This document shows, one piece after another, positions 1-11,612 of a DNA stretch of 64,000 nucleotides. The stretch is from Tenrec ecaudatus. Its lineage: Eukaryota > Chordata > Mammalia > Afrosoricida > Tenrecidae. The position numbers were made by a program, and so were the translations under genes. The stretch covers positions 7,206,983-7,270,982 of the forward strand of contig NC_134541.1 in the NCBI RefSeq assembly GCF_050624435.1. Reading direction: 5' to 3'. The notes beneath the pieces are model-generated. The model saw nothing but the letters and a program-made list of their open reading frames with translations. It did not search any database and was not told where the DNA came from. Within the stretch, counting starts at the first letter, position 1. Each line of letters starts with the position of its first letter.

Positions 1-327
1 AAGGTTTTTATGACTTTGTAGTAATTCCTTTTCACTTATCCCCATATACTTTCAGAATGCAATATTTACTTGCACTCCAATTATCAAGAAATTGTAGTTT
101 ATTTGGGGGTACATATTGTCTACTTCTTATGCTGATGGAGAGTCTAGAGCTGAAGGACAGAGATCAGAAGTGTAGCAGACGATGATGTTAAGTGAAGAAT
201 GACCGAGCCATGGAAAGCAAGGTCAACACAGGTAGTGGAGATTTGCCTCCTTAGGAGCCAGCAGTATCCGAACCCCTTTCTAGGCTTGGTGGATTGCATA
301 GCTTGTGAGTCTTGGTGTGAAGAACAA

Positions 328-730
328 GGTATTCATTTCCTAGGGCTGTCATTCCACAGCACCACAATGTCTGTGGCCTTAAAGAAGAGAAGCATATTGT
401 CTCACAGTTGTGGAGGCTAGTAGTTTAAATTTGGGGGTAAGCAGAGTCAGGGACTCCCTGAAGGCTGTAGGGGAAGATCCTTATCTCTTGGCTTCTGGCA
501 TCCTCAAGAATTTCTTGGCTTATAGCAACATCTTCTCATGGACATTTTTATCTGTGTGTGTCTTTGTGTCTCCTCTCCAATATAAATGCACCAAGGACTG
601 GAACTCAGCCTGCTTCAGCATGATCTCATAGTAATGGAGGACACCTTTAAAGACCCTCAAACAAACAAGGGCATGTTCCCACTCACAGTGACCTCGTCTG
701 TGCAGGTAGAATTTAGATTCCCAAGGCTGT
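328..730 (+). repeat. MLT1-type MaLR LTR fragment
   Basis: Sequence pattern of an ERVL-MaLR LTR: ttcctagggctgtc near the start, then cacagttgtggaggctag, followed by the decayed CT-rich middle (cttggcttctggc) and the 3' portion. Strongly diverged. Confidence 0.6.
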
Positions 731-1155
731 GACCTTAAAGAAGGAGATCTCTTGACCTCGCTTCCAAGGCATTTTGCATCACACCCAGGAATTTTCTCTC
801 TAAATACATACATATTTAAATAGATAATCATATATTTATCATAAATTATGATAGATTTATACAAACTTAAATAGAAGTATATTTGCACATATGTACTTCA
901 CTCTTTCAATTCCATTTTTCACAAACTTTTTAAGCTTACTCCTGTGTATATGTATACATATATGCACACATGTATTTATACATATATTTAATTTTTAATC
1001 ACCACTTTAAAAAAAAAAAGAAAAGAGAAAGAACAGTGCATTTCCAACAGTCTCAGCAACATTTGAGTTTCATACCCTGGCTTAACTCATGCTAGGCACT
1101 AACTAAATATTGGCTGGATGGAGTATAAAACGAGGACCTTGAGGGCTTAGAACTT
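700..1155. repeat. Diverged interspersed repeat, copy 1
   Basis: Shares ordered blocks with 2645-2965: ccaaggcat, attttctctc/cattctctc, gagaaagaacagtgcatt, actaa..., and gtataaaac-aggaccttgaggg. Family not recognised; AT-rich in its middle. Confidence 0.45.
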
Positions 1156-1159
1156 GAAA

Positions 1160-2330
1160 TAAATCTACAATAAAAGCAGGACCCCCAACCTTAGAAGCCC
1201 CAAATGTCAATAACTCCATCCTCCAGGCTCTCTTGCAGCTAGGACTTTGATGTAGTTTCCACCAATGAGATGTACCACCCTAAGACTTTGATTCAGGAGG
1301 TTCTGACCCTAAATAGGAAAACAGAAGCAGGTGAGAACAAGGTAGCATATGTTGGAGCAGGAAAGTCAGAGGTGATCCGAGTGCTTCTTTGAGACTGAGG
1401 GCAATAGCTGAGCTGGACTTTCCATACAAGTCAAGCTTAGTGACTGTCCGAGTCAACAGAGTACGGGCAGGCGAGGTGGCTTTCAGTGAGCATATATTCT
1501 TCTCCAAGTAGCGCACCCTAATTTCCAGCAACGTTCTATTTAAAGCTATGGAGGACCTGCACTCTTGTAGAAGTCAGATGGGAAATAGCGTATCCTGAAG
1601 ATACGCTCCTTAAAGACAGACCAAGTTCCAAAGATATTTCAAGCAGGCAGTCCTTTTGGATAGCTCCAAATTAACAACAGCAACAAACTAGTTGCCAGCC
1701 TCAAAAATGGAAGGGTTTCATCCCCCAAATCTGAACTTGTGACTTCTGTTGAAAAAATCCAGTATCTGACATTACTAGGTTCTTACACGTTTAATAGCAG
1801 CTGCTTACTGGAGAGGAGGCAAACACGCTCCACCTTTCTGTAGCCATCCCCTGCTGTGCTTGACCTCAGTATCCACAGGATGCTTATTTGTACGCCATGA
1901 AAACAGCCTCTGGTATTTGCATAGAAAAGGAGTTGCCTATGGGATGCTCAGTTGTCTGCAGGCTGTCATAGAAGATTAGAGGATAAGCTTTCAGGGGTGC
2001 CACCAGGACAAACACCCCAACTCTGCTGACAGCTCTGGGTCCAGCCAGACATGGTGATTGTGGTTTCCCAGTCACCGGTAATAGCTTTTTCCCATGTGCA
2101 TGCTGGTGCTGGTCCCTGTCCCCACCTGTGCCACTTTCACAAGAAGGGATTCTGTGAGCTCCCCCACCTTACCAGCTTATAACTCAGGGTCTCTGTGGAA
2201 GGGTCCCCAGACACCAGGAGGAGGCAGCCCAAAAGAATAGTGCATCCTGCTCATGGTGATGGAAACATTTGGAAAAGGATAGGGGCAATGGTTGCCTAAT
2301 GAGATGAATTTAATGTCATGGGATTGGTTA
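1160..2330. other. Intergenic, nothing recognised
   Basis: No credible coding frame. Part of 1190-1310 (ctcttgcagctagg, ccaatgagatgta) resembles an old mammalian DNA-transposon or LTR remnant, but I cannot assign it. Confidence 0.4.
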
Positions 2331-2384
2331 TGGAAAAAGATGTTGAAATGGCACATTTTTGTTATCGATATACTTATCATGCCA

Positions 2385-2530
2385 TGGAGGGGCAGTGAAA
2401 AAGAGACCCTCGACAAGATGGGTCGGCACTGTGGGCTCAAACGTAAGAACAATTGTGAAGATGGTGTAGGACCAGGTAGAGTTTTGTTCATGGGTCACTA
2501 TGAGTCGGAACTGACTTGAGGGCAACAAAT
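2385..2530 (+). repeat. RTE/BovB-type LINE 3' tail
   Basis: Carries the RTE 3' pattern seen in better copies here: cactgtgggctcaaacgtaa, gaacaattgtgaagatgg, then cactatgagtcggaactgac and ggcaacaa. A CA microsatellite follows. Confidence 0.55.
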
Positions 2531-2542
2531 ATGTATGTGCCT

Positions 2543-2570
2543 ACACACACACACACACACACACACACAC
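2543..2570. repeat. (CA)n microsatellite
   Basis: Fourteen uninterrupted AC units directly after an RTE-type tail. Confidence 0.95.
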
Positions 2571-2644
2571 GGCTATTCATTGTCACTAATTGCCACTGAG
2601 TTGTTTCAAAGTCAAGGTGAGAGCCGAGCAGAATTTGGGTCTTC

Positions 2645-2965
2645 ATGGTTGTGACCTTTCAGAGCAGGTCACCTGGCCTGCCGTCCAAGGCATCTTGAGG
2701 TGTCTTTGAACCGTCCACTGTTGGCACCACCAAGGAACATTCTCTCCCCGTTTCTCTCTTCCATTTTGCCATACAGTTTTGTACCACACATAGATAGGTA
2801 CAGATATTTGTATGCTTTTCAACACCACTGCACAACAGGAAAGCAAAGAGAAAGAACGGTGCATTCCCACAGCAGCCTCGCCTAATTCCCACGAGGCACA
2901 AATCCCACTGGGCACTAATGAACCAGTGACTGTACGGAGTATAAAACTAGGACCTTGAGGGGGAA
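2645..2965. repeat. Diverged interspersed repeat, copy 2
   Basis: Second copy of the unnamed repeat at 700-1155, same orientation. The best-matching part is 2836-2962. Confidence 0.45.
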
Positions 2966-3949
2966 AATAATGGGAAGAGGATTTGAAAAGAAGAAAAGCA
3001 GAGTGAATGTGGGAAGGCAAGAGGGGAGAGCGTGGGATTGGGCCTCAAAGAGGACAGAGGCGGAGTGACTCATGCCTTCAAAGGCGTTTGCTCTAAAGCA
3101 CAGCTCATCTGTTTCCTCATCCAGGTTGCTTTTCTTCTCTAGTTTTTGGCAAAGACACTACAAAGCCCATGCAGGACCCTGTGAAATTCCTTTTTTCCCC
3201 CCCGGTCAGAAAATATTGGACCTAGCCCAGAAGTGGTTCAGCTCAACCAATCGCCAAGACACCAGCTGCCTAAGTGATGAGTCGACCCATCCAAGAGGTA
3301 GTTATTTAGCCAACAGACAGATGGCGAAGGAAGTGAAGTCGGCTGGTGTGTTGTTTGTCATCCCGGAGGCTCTCTGCCAGCAGAGAGCACGAGAAGCCAA
3401 CCGATTCAGAAGCCATGGCCCACTACCTTGGGTCTATTCCTGGAATCCTGCAGGTACCCAATTAGCAGGCAAAGGACAAAGCGGGCCGACTTTGTTTTAC
3501 AGCCTAGCGCTAGCAGAGACAGCCTCCTAGCATTTGTGGTCAATAGGGAAGTGGCTGCACTGGGAGCGGGAGCCAGCAAACGGTCCTCATCCCCCAGCAT
3601 GATAAACTGGAGATTAAGGGGCAGCTGGGAAAATGGGTGTCCAAGGGAAGGAAGGGCTACTTGCAGCTGTTCTTCCAGAAACGCATGAAATTCCTAAGAA
3701 CAGAGTGTGGCTTGTGGTATAGCATAAAGGATTAGTGAGATTTAACAGAAAAAGTAAATTCATCTTCAAAACTGCCGTGGTTTACAAAGGCAAATGCGCT
3801 CAGCAAAGGAGCCAAAGTTAGCAGCTGTGCCTTGTCACTTGATTCCTTCCTTGGACAGAATTTGGACACGCCTGTCCTGGGTGTTGGGAATGCATGTAAG
3901 CAAGTCGGCCTTCATGGAGCTTATCCTGCATTGGAGACGATTGGCTGGT
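2966..3949. other. Intergenic, nothing recognised
   Basis: Open frames at 3072-3530 and 3428-3688 overlap in different frames, start in unremarkable context and resemble no family I know. I see no gene. Confidence 0.4.
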
Positions 3950-4136
3950 GGTGGCGCTGTTGAGTCGATTTTGATTCCTAGCCACATCATGTGACCAATG
4001 TAGAACTGCTCCACAGGGTTTCCTAGGTGTCATCTTTAGGAAAGTGGAAGCCATGTCATTCTCCTCCAGAGCAGATGGTGGGTTTGAACCTCAGACCTTT
4101 CTGAGCACTTGGCCTCTGTTTTATCAGGGATCCTTG
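3950..4136 (-). repeat. AfroSINE
   Basis: Minus-strand copy: gagtcgattttgattc, the core with gtagaactgctccacagggt, and the reversed B-box gtttgaacc near the right end. It ends in cagggatcctt, the complement of the SINE head. Confidence 0.8.
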
Positions 4137-4151
4137 GTAGGCAGATCCCAC

Positions 4152-4909
4152 CCACTGCATTAGAGCCGATTCAGACTCACAGCGACCCTATAGGACAGAG
4201 TTGAACTGTGTGGTAGTTACATAACCTGGTGTCAATTTGAGAGGATTATGAGTGAAGGGGTGGAGTCTGGCCTGTCAATCAAGATATAACCATTGAGGCC
4301 CCTGTGTGGGTATCACCTTCTCCTGAGAATTCTGGGTACTCCTGTATTTCCTCCTTGGAGGCAGGAGAGACTCTCTCTGTTCACTCCCTGAGAGATGCTC
4401 TACTGACAAGATACATGGCATTACACTCTGGGAGCTGGAGAAGCCACATGGACCTACCCTGACACACCAGACATCTGGAGCCAGGGAAGCCATGTGGAGA
4501 CCCCTGCCAGAGGTGAGATGCTTACACCACCACTGGATCCACAGGACTTCCAACCCACTGGCCTGTGATCCCCCTCCATTCAGCATCATTGTATGTATTT
4601 CCTGAGTCTGAAGAAGACTTTATAGATTGGTATCAGACATAGGGACTAATATTGGACTTATGGACTTGATCTGGACTGGGCTGGGATGTTTTCTCAATAT
4701 TCAACTACTCGTGTATATAAACCTCTTTCCTATATACAAACAAATGTCTATGAATTTGTTTCTCTAGTCTACCCAGACTAAGACAAACTGCTTCCCAGAG
4801 TTTCTGAGACTATAAAGCTTTACAGGAGCAGAAAGCTTCATTTTCTCCCCTTGGATTGGCTGGTGGGCTTGAACTGACAGCCTTTCATTAGCAGCCCGAT
4901 GCATAACTT
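4152..4909 (-). repeat. AfroSINE split by an LTR insertion
   Basis: Left part 4152-4208 (agccgattcagactcac, gcgaccctataggacagag), right part 4786-4909 (actgcttcccagagtttctg to gcagcccgatgcataac). The two join into one SINE if the LTR at 4209-4785 is removed. Confidence 0.85.
4209..4785. mobile_element. Solo LTR (577 bp) inside an AfroSINE
   Basis: Begins TGTGGTAGTTAC and ends GACTAAGACA (TG...CA) with a perfect 5-bp duplication aactg at 4204-4208 and 4786-4790. Both are retroviral LTR hallmarks. No internal retroviral sequence is present. Related copies lie at 7501-8024, 45787-46329 and 57040-57390. Confidence 0.75.
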
Positions 4910-5043
4910 TGAGTAGGAAGAAAACAAGACAAAGAACAAGATAAATGAATGTAAGCTTTCAGCTCTGGTAAGTGGTACACATAGGTCCTAATGGAATCAG
5001 ATCACTTGTCATCTAAATGTGTATGTGTGTTGCTATTGTTGTT

Positions 5044-5096
5044 AGGGACCATTGAGTCAGTTCCAACTTATAGCGACCCTATGTATAACAGAAGGA
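5044..5096 (-). repeat. AfroSINE fragment
   Basis: Only the 3' core is present: ccattgagtcagttccaac, then tagcgaccctatg. Confidence 0.6.
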
Positions 5097-5270
5097 AATA
5101 CCACTCAGTCTTGTATTACCTCACAATTGTTATATTTGTCTTCTTTATTTAATGTTCAACTTTCACACGCATATGAGGTCATTGAGAATACCATGGCTTA
5201 GGTCAGGTGAACCTTAGACCTCAAAGTCATATGTATATAATAGCAGAGGTATCACATATAATACACCACA

Positions 5271-5320
5271 TGTGTGTACATGTGTGTACATGTGTGTATG
5301 TATATATACACACACACACA
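5271..5320. repeat. Degenerate TGTGTGTACA / TA / CA repeat
   Basis: Three tgtgtgta units of 10-bp period pass into tatata and then (CA)n; near-palindromic alternating purine-pyrimidine tract. Confidence 0.85.
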
Positions 5321-5380
5321 TACTAAAGGTACATGTCATCTCCCCCTCTTGATTTTATGGTCAGTAGCTTTTATTAACAC

Positions 5381-5600
5381 AGTCCCTGAGTGGCACAAAC
5401 TTGAATGCTCTTGACCTTGAACCAAAAGTTTGGATAACTGATTCCACCCAGAAGCACCACGAAAGAAAGGTTTGGTGATCTGTGTCTGGGAAATTGGCCA
5501 TTAAAGACCATAAGGAGCCCAGGTGCTACTCCGACACACACAGGGCTTCTTAAGTTGGAATGGCCCCGACGTCCACTGATTTCGTTTGGTTTAACAACTA
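5381..5600 (+). repeat. AfroSINE, second subtype
   Basis: Head agtccctgagtggcacaaac (A-box region), accacgaaagaaaggtttgg, then a 3' part ending ttcgtttggttt. This is the subtype with the cacccagaagcac block. Confidence 0.7.
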
Positions 5601-5814
5601 TGAAAACTTCCATCGTCTCTCTGCTGTAGTTCATTCTCACTGGCCCTCTACGGACACTGATTGTCCTAGAAATAGTTTCCCCTGTGAGTGTAGTGCCATC
5701 AACTCACAAGAAACAGCATTCTAGAAGTCCTGACACTTTTGTGTCAACTTACCCAACACCCCACCAGATCTAGGGGCAAGTCAGACATGAAGAAGGGCAC
5801 CTGGCAACCACCAC

Positions 5815-5960
5815 ACACAATTCTGCTGCTTACTAGCTCAGCCACCAAAGCCACTCTGGCCTCCGCTTCCTTATCTGTAAAGCGGAGTAATGAGACTGAC
5901 CTTCCAGAAGGTCAGGGGCAATAAGGGCAAGAAGTTGCCCACAGTTGAATTTTCCCAGGC
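5815..5960 (-). repeat. MIR fragment
   Basis: Reverse MIR core: cttccttatctgtaaagcg and neighbouring agtaatgagac. Confidence 0.5.
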
Positions 5961-6384
5961 ATGGAGCATGGTGGTAAAGTGGACACAACCAAATACTAAT
6001 GGGTTAGCTGCACCAAGAACCAGTGCATAAAGGACAAATAACCTAAGTGGACTGGCCCTCCCGGACCCACTGGGGTTTCTCACCCTCAGTCTCAGATCAC
6101 CAGGAGAGCTACCCAGTCTGTTGATCCTTGACTGTCCAAACATTCTGCGGAAGCTTTGGCTGAGCCTCCAAGGAAGGGGTTGGCTTGTGTTGAGGGGCCA
6201 CGAGGTAGGACAATACTCCTTTTAAACACTACACACACCCTCAGCGATGAAAGACACACACAGAGGAGAGGCCGTGGGCCTCCGGAGGACCTGCGGTACA
6301 GCAGCTTTTGCTTCTGTCTCTTGTTCACTTGGGGCAGGTGCTCATTGAAGGGAAATTGACAAAAGTTACCTATTGGATTCCAGT

Positions 6385-7070
6385 CGTCTATTTTCTTTTC
6401 TTCCCCAACAGTTTCATTGGCAAGTAATTTACATGTCATATAATTCAATAGTTCAATCTTTCAGTCATGTCAAGGAGAATTGTAGCATCACTGCCACATC
6501 AATTTTAGAGCACCCCCCTCCCATGGTTGGGTCTCCTCTAGGATGAGTTATGCAATCACAATCCATTCTAGTGCTCCCTCCCTGCTCCCGCCATTATTTA
6601 CTCCCCAAATCCCCCTAACAACCTCCCCCCATTCCCTATAACCCCCTGTATCAGTTATCCTCATTATGCATCCACTTCTCCTGTGCTTCACAGCTGGGAG
6701 ACCCAACTGAAAACAATAAAAAACAAAATTGTGCTAAGGTGGAAAGGATCAGAACATAATAGTATACAGACAAAAATACAAATAACTCACGAGAAGGAAA
6801 AGATATCCCCAACAACATTCAAAAAGCCAGGGAAGAAATGTCTGTCATGGAACCAGTAAGAGATACTTGCACCCGGAGCAGATTCAGGTCTTGTCTGTAG
6901 CGTGGTCCACTGGCCGATATCAAGGTTGATCCAGCATAATCAGGATGACAGTGGTTTCTGCCTGCTAGTTAGGCTGCTCCAGACTTTGGCCTGCGGCTAG
7001 AGTGGATCTGCCAGTGACTCACTCTGACTAGATGCTCTGCGGATGGGTTTTCAAGTTCTTTCTTTTGCTT
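6385..7070 (-). repeat. L1 3' end
   Basis: Reads as a reversed L1 3' UTR: cccaacagtttcattggcaa, gtcatataattcaatag, gtgctccctccctgctccc. The right part (from about 6720) is less certain. Confidence 0.55.
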
Positions 7071-7299
7071 CCCGCAAAACACACGTGGTTAAACTCAGCA
7101 AAGCTAACAGTGTCTAGGGCTCTTCAGCTGCTGAAGAAATAGAGTACCAGCTCCTGAAGACACTTCCGTCTGGTGTTCAGCATTGCTGACAGCCCTCAGT
7201 ACTTAGTGACTGCCATCTTTTTCTCCCATCTCTACCAGCCTTTCTGATTCTTCTGTCGTGGTGATGGCCATTTCTGCTCAGCTCTCCTTGACTTGGGAT

Positions 7300-7436
7300 G
7301 GGCCCTGGTGCCAAAAGATCAGTGGTTTGAATCGACTTTGAGAGAAAGATGTGATTGGCTTCCATAAAAATGACAGGCTTGAAAACTGCAGTTCTATGCT
7401 GACTCAGAGAGTCAGAATCCACTTGATGTCACTAGG
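7300..7436 (+). repeat. AfroSINE
   Basis: Head gggccctggtgcc, B-box region gatcagtggtttgaatcg, tail gagtcagaatccacttgatg. Confidence 0.75.
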
Positions 7437-7500
7437 CTTGGCTCTTGATTGTCTATATAATTTCCACTTTCCTAATTCCATCTATTTCTGCTAAATGCTT

Positions 7501-8024
7501 TGTATTAGTCTGGGTATATTAGAGAAACAAATCCACAGAAACTCATATGTATGAGAGAATTTTATATAAAGGGTAAGTGCACATCAATAAAACATCCCAA
7601 CCCAGTGCTGCCCAAGCCCACAAGTCCAACATTAACCCATTAACCCATATGTTCAACACCAATCCACAAAGTCCTCCTCCATCTCACAAAACAGACACAA
7701 TGATGACAACTGCAGGAGGAAAGCCGAGTCAGTGAACGTGTAAGCATCTCAGCGCTGGTAGGGGTCTCCACACAGCTGCTCCAGCACCCGGGGCTGCATC
7801 GGAGTAGGTCCATATGGCTTCTCCTCAGGGATGTCTTACAAGAAGTGAGTCTTGTCAGCTAAAGCAGGGAACTGGCTAAGGCAGCTGCACCCTGGTCTGA
7901 CCATCAGAAACAAGAGACCCGAGAACTAGAAAGGTAAGGTTCACTGAGCCATTTATCTCTCCGCCCTTCAATTAACCCCACATGTGTTTATCGGCCAGGT
8001 TGGCACAATAAACTAACTACCTCA
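7501..8024. mobile_element. Solo LTR (524 bp) with 5-bp duplication
   Basis: Starts TGTATTAGTCTGGG and ends CTACCTCA. A perfect 5-bp duplication tgctt flanks it (7496-7500, 8025-8029). It is the inverse orientation of the copy at 4209-4785. Its last 120 bases differ from that copy, so it is a different subfamily. Confidence 0.75.
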
Positions 8025-8450
8025 TGCTTCTTTCAGATACTCTGAGTGGCCAAACCCAGTGATTAAGAGAGTGGGGGAGAAATAAATAAAATGGAATTCT
8101 TTGTCCAGCCTCCGTATGAAGCTCACAGACCTACCTGGTGCCTTCATTTCCTTCAAGACCTTCAGCAATGCAGGCTGGTTGGAGATGAACTCACACCTGT
8201 CATAGCACTTGAGAAGTTGGGCATTCCCCCAGAACAGAAAACTTGGGCTTTGATGATTGCCTCTGTGCTAGAGTCCCAAACTTGGATTCCTTCTTGCATT
8301 GGGCACTGTGAGAATGGCGTGGGTGCAGTGCCTGACCTCCTCTGACTTCACAAGAGGGATGAAGAATCAAATTCAACATCAGTCCAAGGCGGGTCCTTAT
8401 GAGGCAGATGTCAGATTTGCCTCATCTTTTACCTTCTTTACCAGTTCTGT
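8025..8450. other. Intergenic, nothing recognised
   Basis: The frame at 8091-8345 is open, but resembles no family I know and lacks any gene context. Confidence 0.4.
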
Positions 8451-8479
8451 CACCAACTATCCCTCTGTCAGCACTCTCT

Positions 8480-9193
8480 ACTTCTTTGCTTCATTTGATC
8501 GCTCATTCAAATGACCACACAGAACTCATAGATACTACTCACAGGGGTGGGATTTGTTCAGGAACTTAACAGGAAGTTCAGGATCAGAAAGGCCCAGCAT
8601 ACAGTTCTTCCATCAATATAGCCTCTTAGCTATGCCTGCAGGCATGGCCCTTTCTTGTCTTCCTCCTCAAGGCTCCTTTGGCAAGTAACAAAGCTCTCTT
8701 AGTGCTGATGATAGATGCCCAGAGGGCATTCCATATCCCAAAGTTGCTCTGCTCCATGGGTCAGCAAACTCAGCTCCCCCAGTGAAGTGCCTGAAGGTAA
8801 CCTACTCTGCAAGTGAGCCTCCTGCCTGAAAGCCCTCAACTTTCTCTTCCTCTTCCCAGCCAATGCCTGTCTTGTGCTCTCAGCACTGCTGCCTCTGCCG
8901 CTTATACTGCTGCACAGTCTCCTGCATAGAGGATGCTCAGCATGTGGGGATCCTGGGGTCCAAAGGGCACATTGCACTCTCAGCTCTTCCTTCTTCAGGA
9001 CAGGGTAATCCCCCTGTTCCTACTTCTGAGATGGCTCCTTTTACACACAGCAGGAGGGCAAGACTGACCAATCACTAGTTAGTGTTTCCAGTTTCTACAA
9101 TCACCATGAACCCTGTTAATAGTCACCCCCAACTGACTCACACGATCCTATCAGTGTCTCTCCCCATTTTCTCTTACCCAGATCCATCAAGGA
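8480..9193 (+). repeat. Unnamed repeat family, copy 1 of 3
   Basis: Shares an ordered series of blocks with 49085-49895 and 50945-51570: gaccacacagaactca, cagctcccccagtgaagtgcc, the CT-rich middle, and the end cttacccagatcc. Possibly an LTR, but no terminal TG/CA or duplication was identified. Confidence 0.55.
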
Positions 9194-9404
9194 AATAGAA
9201 AACACACCCAACTTCTGTGGCCATTGCCACGACCCTTCCCCCATCTCAGTCCTTTGATGGGAGTGACAATGAATCTAGTCAGAATCCCTGCACCACAGAC
9301 AGGTTCTGTGCACCCCCTGCCGGCCAGCAGTTGCTGAGGCTTGGCCCACTGTGCTTTGGCTGCTAGGCCGGAGTCATTTGCAGAGCACACCAATGCATGA
9401 CAAT

Positions 9405-9560
9405 AATTGCTACCTTTTGTGAGCACCTCCCATATTAAGTCCTCCGCTTACAACAAGCTACAGACTGGCAACTATTTTAGGATTGTAATTTTCCTGGCTG
9501 AAGGTAGGTGTGTGACTTGTTCTGGGCCATAGAGCAGGTGAGAAGTGGAGCTGACTCTGT
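9405..9560 (+). repeat. MIR-like fragment
   Basis: gagcacctcccatattaagt resembles the MIR 5' part and ggtgagaagtggagctgac the 3' part. Diverged. Confidence 0.35.
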
Positions 9561-9884
9561 AACCGCGGGGCTAACCAGGTTCACACAGCCTGGCTGCGGC
9601 TGCTGGATGCAGCCAACAAGGTGCTGTGGGGGTGAGAGCACCTGGGTGCAAGTGACTAGCACAGACCCGCACTTCTTGGCCAGAGAATGTGTCCCCTGAT
9701 CACTGTTACACTCAAGAGCCGGACCCTACACTCCAGGCACTCCTGATCCATGCAGCTAATGTGGCCAGGCTCCTATCTGTGCCCAACACTAAGACTTTTC
9801 TAGGCATTAAAAAAAAAAATTAAAAAAAAAAAAGACCAGAGGTGGTGGAGTGCAGTCTGTCTCATGGTGACCCGAGGTGAGTGG

Positions 9885-10185
9885 AACTGTGCTCTCTGGA
9901 GATGCAAATAAACATAGCACCACATTTTCCAATTCAGCATTCTTTCACACGTACAATTCTGGGGCACTGGTTCCTCTATCAGGCTGTACAATCATCACCA
10001 GTGTCCACTGCCAAAAGCCTCGTCTCCATAAGCAGAAACTCAATGCTTCCTAACCGATACACCCTACTCCCCACCACCCCCACTTCATCTTGCTCCAGGA
10101 AGCCACTCATCAATGTTGCACATCTTTGCTCTTTTGTGGTCGACTCCCTTCACTCGGCATCGTGTTTCCAATGGCTGATTCTCGG
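9885..10185 (-). repeat. L1 3' fragment
   Basis: Reverse L1 3' UTR-type text: gtacaatcatcaccagtgtc, agcagaaactcaatgc, ggaagccactcatcaatg. Confidence 0.5.
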
Positions 10186-10430
10186 GGTAGAACACAGGGT
10201 CTCACTTCTTACTTGCTTTTAGGTGGGCTTGATTCCCCAGCCTTCCAGTGAGCAGCTGAAATGATTAGTTGCACTACCCAGAGACTGCCTAGGGACTAAT
10301 CAACTCTAGCGATGGCAATGAGTGAGCCACTGTAGGACCATAAAAGGCTGAACTAGCCCTGGAATGTAATCACAAGATGTGATGTTACTCATGAACATTA
10401 CCAGTTGTCATGGAGTTTTAAGTGTATTCA

Positions 10431-10630
10431 GGAGCCCTTGAATACATAGTGGGTTACAAGATGGGTTTCCACCTGCAAGGTTGGCAATTTAAAAACACCA
10501 ACTGCTCTGTGGGAGAGAAAGAGGAGTCTTTCTACTCCTGAAAAGAGTTACAGTCTCAGAAACCCACAGGAGCAGGTCTACTCTGTTCTACAGGGCTTCT
10601 GTGAATCAGAATCGACTGAATGGCAGGGGA
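10431..10630 (+). repeat. AfroSINE, near full length
   Basis: Head ggagcccttgaatacatagt, middle ctgctctgtgggagagaaag, core agagttacagtctcagaaac, tail gaatcagaatcgactgaatg. Confidence 0.85.
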
Positions 10631-10708
10631 TTTCAATGCTGGTTCCTTTTATCTCCAAACTTTAAGTTTGAATTATGAAAAAGTTCATGTGGTGGATTCC
10701 TATTGAAT

Positions 10709-10882
10709 GATCCTCCCAGTACTCCAACCACAAGGACTGCTAACTACAAATTTGGTGGTTCAAACCCACCAATTGCTTCACAGAAGAAAGATGAGGCTAT
10801 CTTTGTGATTAAGGACTCACTGTCTCAGAATCTTCATATACAGTCACTATGAGTCAGAGTTGACTCCGTGGCAGTGGATTTT
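10709..10882 (+). repeat. AfroSINE
   Basis: B-box ggtggttcaaacccacc, then gaagaaagatgaggc and tail cactatgagtcagagttgac. Confidence 0.8.
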
Positions 10883-10887
10883 AACCA

Positions 10888-11612
10888 TGAGTCACAATGC
10901 GATCTAGGGTTCAGTGTGAAGGAAAAAAATCTTCACAACTTGACAAACAATATTATGATAAACAGATTAAAGTGGTCACGGATTTCATTTTTCTTGGATT
11001 CACAATCAATGCTCATGGAAACAGCAGTGAAGAAATCAAACAATATACTGGACAAGTCCCCCCCCCCCCCAAAAAAAAACACCTCTTCAAAGTATTAAAG
11101 AGCAAGGATGCCACTTTGAAGACGAGAGTGTACCTGACCCAGGTCATGATATTTTTAACAGCCTCATTCATATGCACGTGAACATTTACAATATGAGGAG
11201 GACTGCAGAAGAACTAGTGCATTTGAATTATGGTGTTGGCGAAGACTCCTGAAAGTACCACGGAGTATCATAAGAACAAACAATGCTTTATTGGAGGAAG
11301 TACAGCCAGACTCCCCCTTAGAAGTGAGGATGGCAAGACTTTGTCTCACATACTTTGGCCATGTCATCAGGAGGGACCAGTCCCTGGACATCATGCTTCC
11401 TGAAGTAGAGAGTCAGAGAAAAAGAGAAAGACCCTCTGCAGACGGCTTGCCACTGTGGCTGCCACAGGGAGCTCAAACAACAACTGTGAGGGTGGGGCAG
11501 GGCCAGGGCCAGGCGGTGTCTCATTCTGCTGTGCCCATGGTTGCCACGTGTCGGAACGGACTCAATGGCACCTCAGAACATCAGCAGCAGCAGCAGCAAC
11601 AACAACAACAAC
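10888..11612 (+). mobile_element. RTE/BovB-type LINE, 3' part of the ORF and tail, broken
   Basis: Conceptual pieces match the C-terminal region of RTE/BovB polymerases: VTDFIFLGFTINAHG with SSEEIKQ (around 10970-11045), then LKSKDATLKTRVYLTQ, and after a frameshift EEVQPDSPLEVRMARLCL with YFGHVIRRDQS (around 11293-11375). A poly-C/A run at 11057-11081, frameshifts and missing internal residues make it non-functional. The 3' UTR ends cggaacggactcaatggca and a CAG/CAA tail (11581-11612). Confidence 0.8.
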
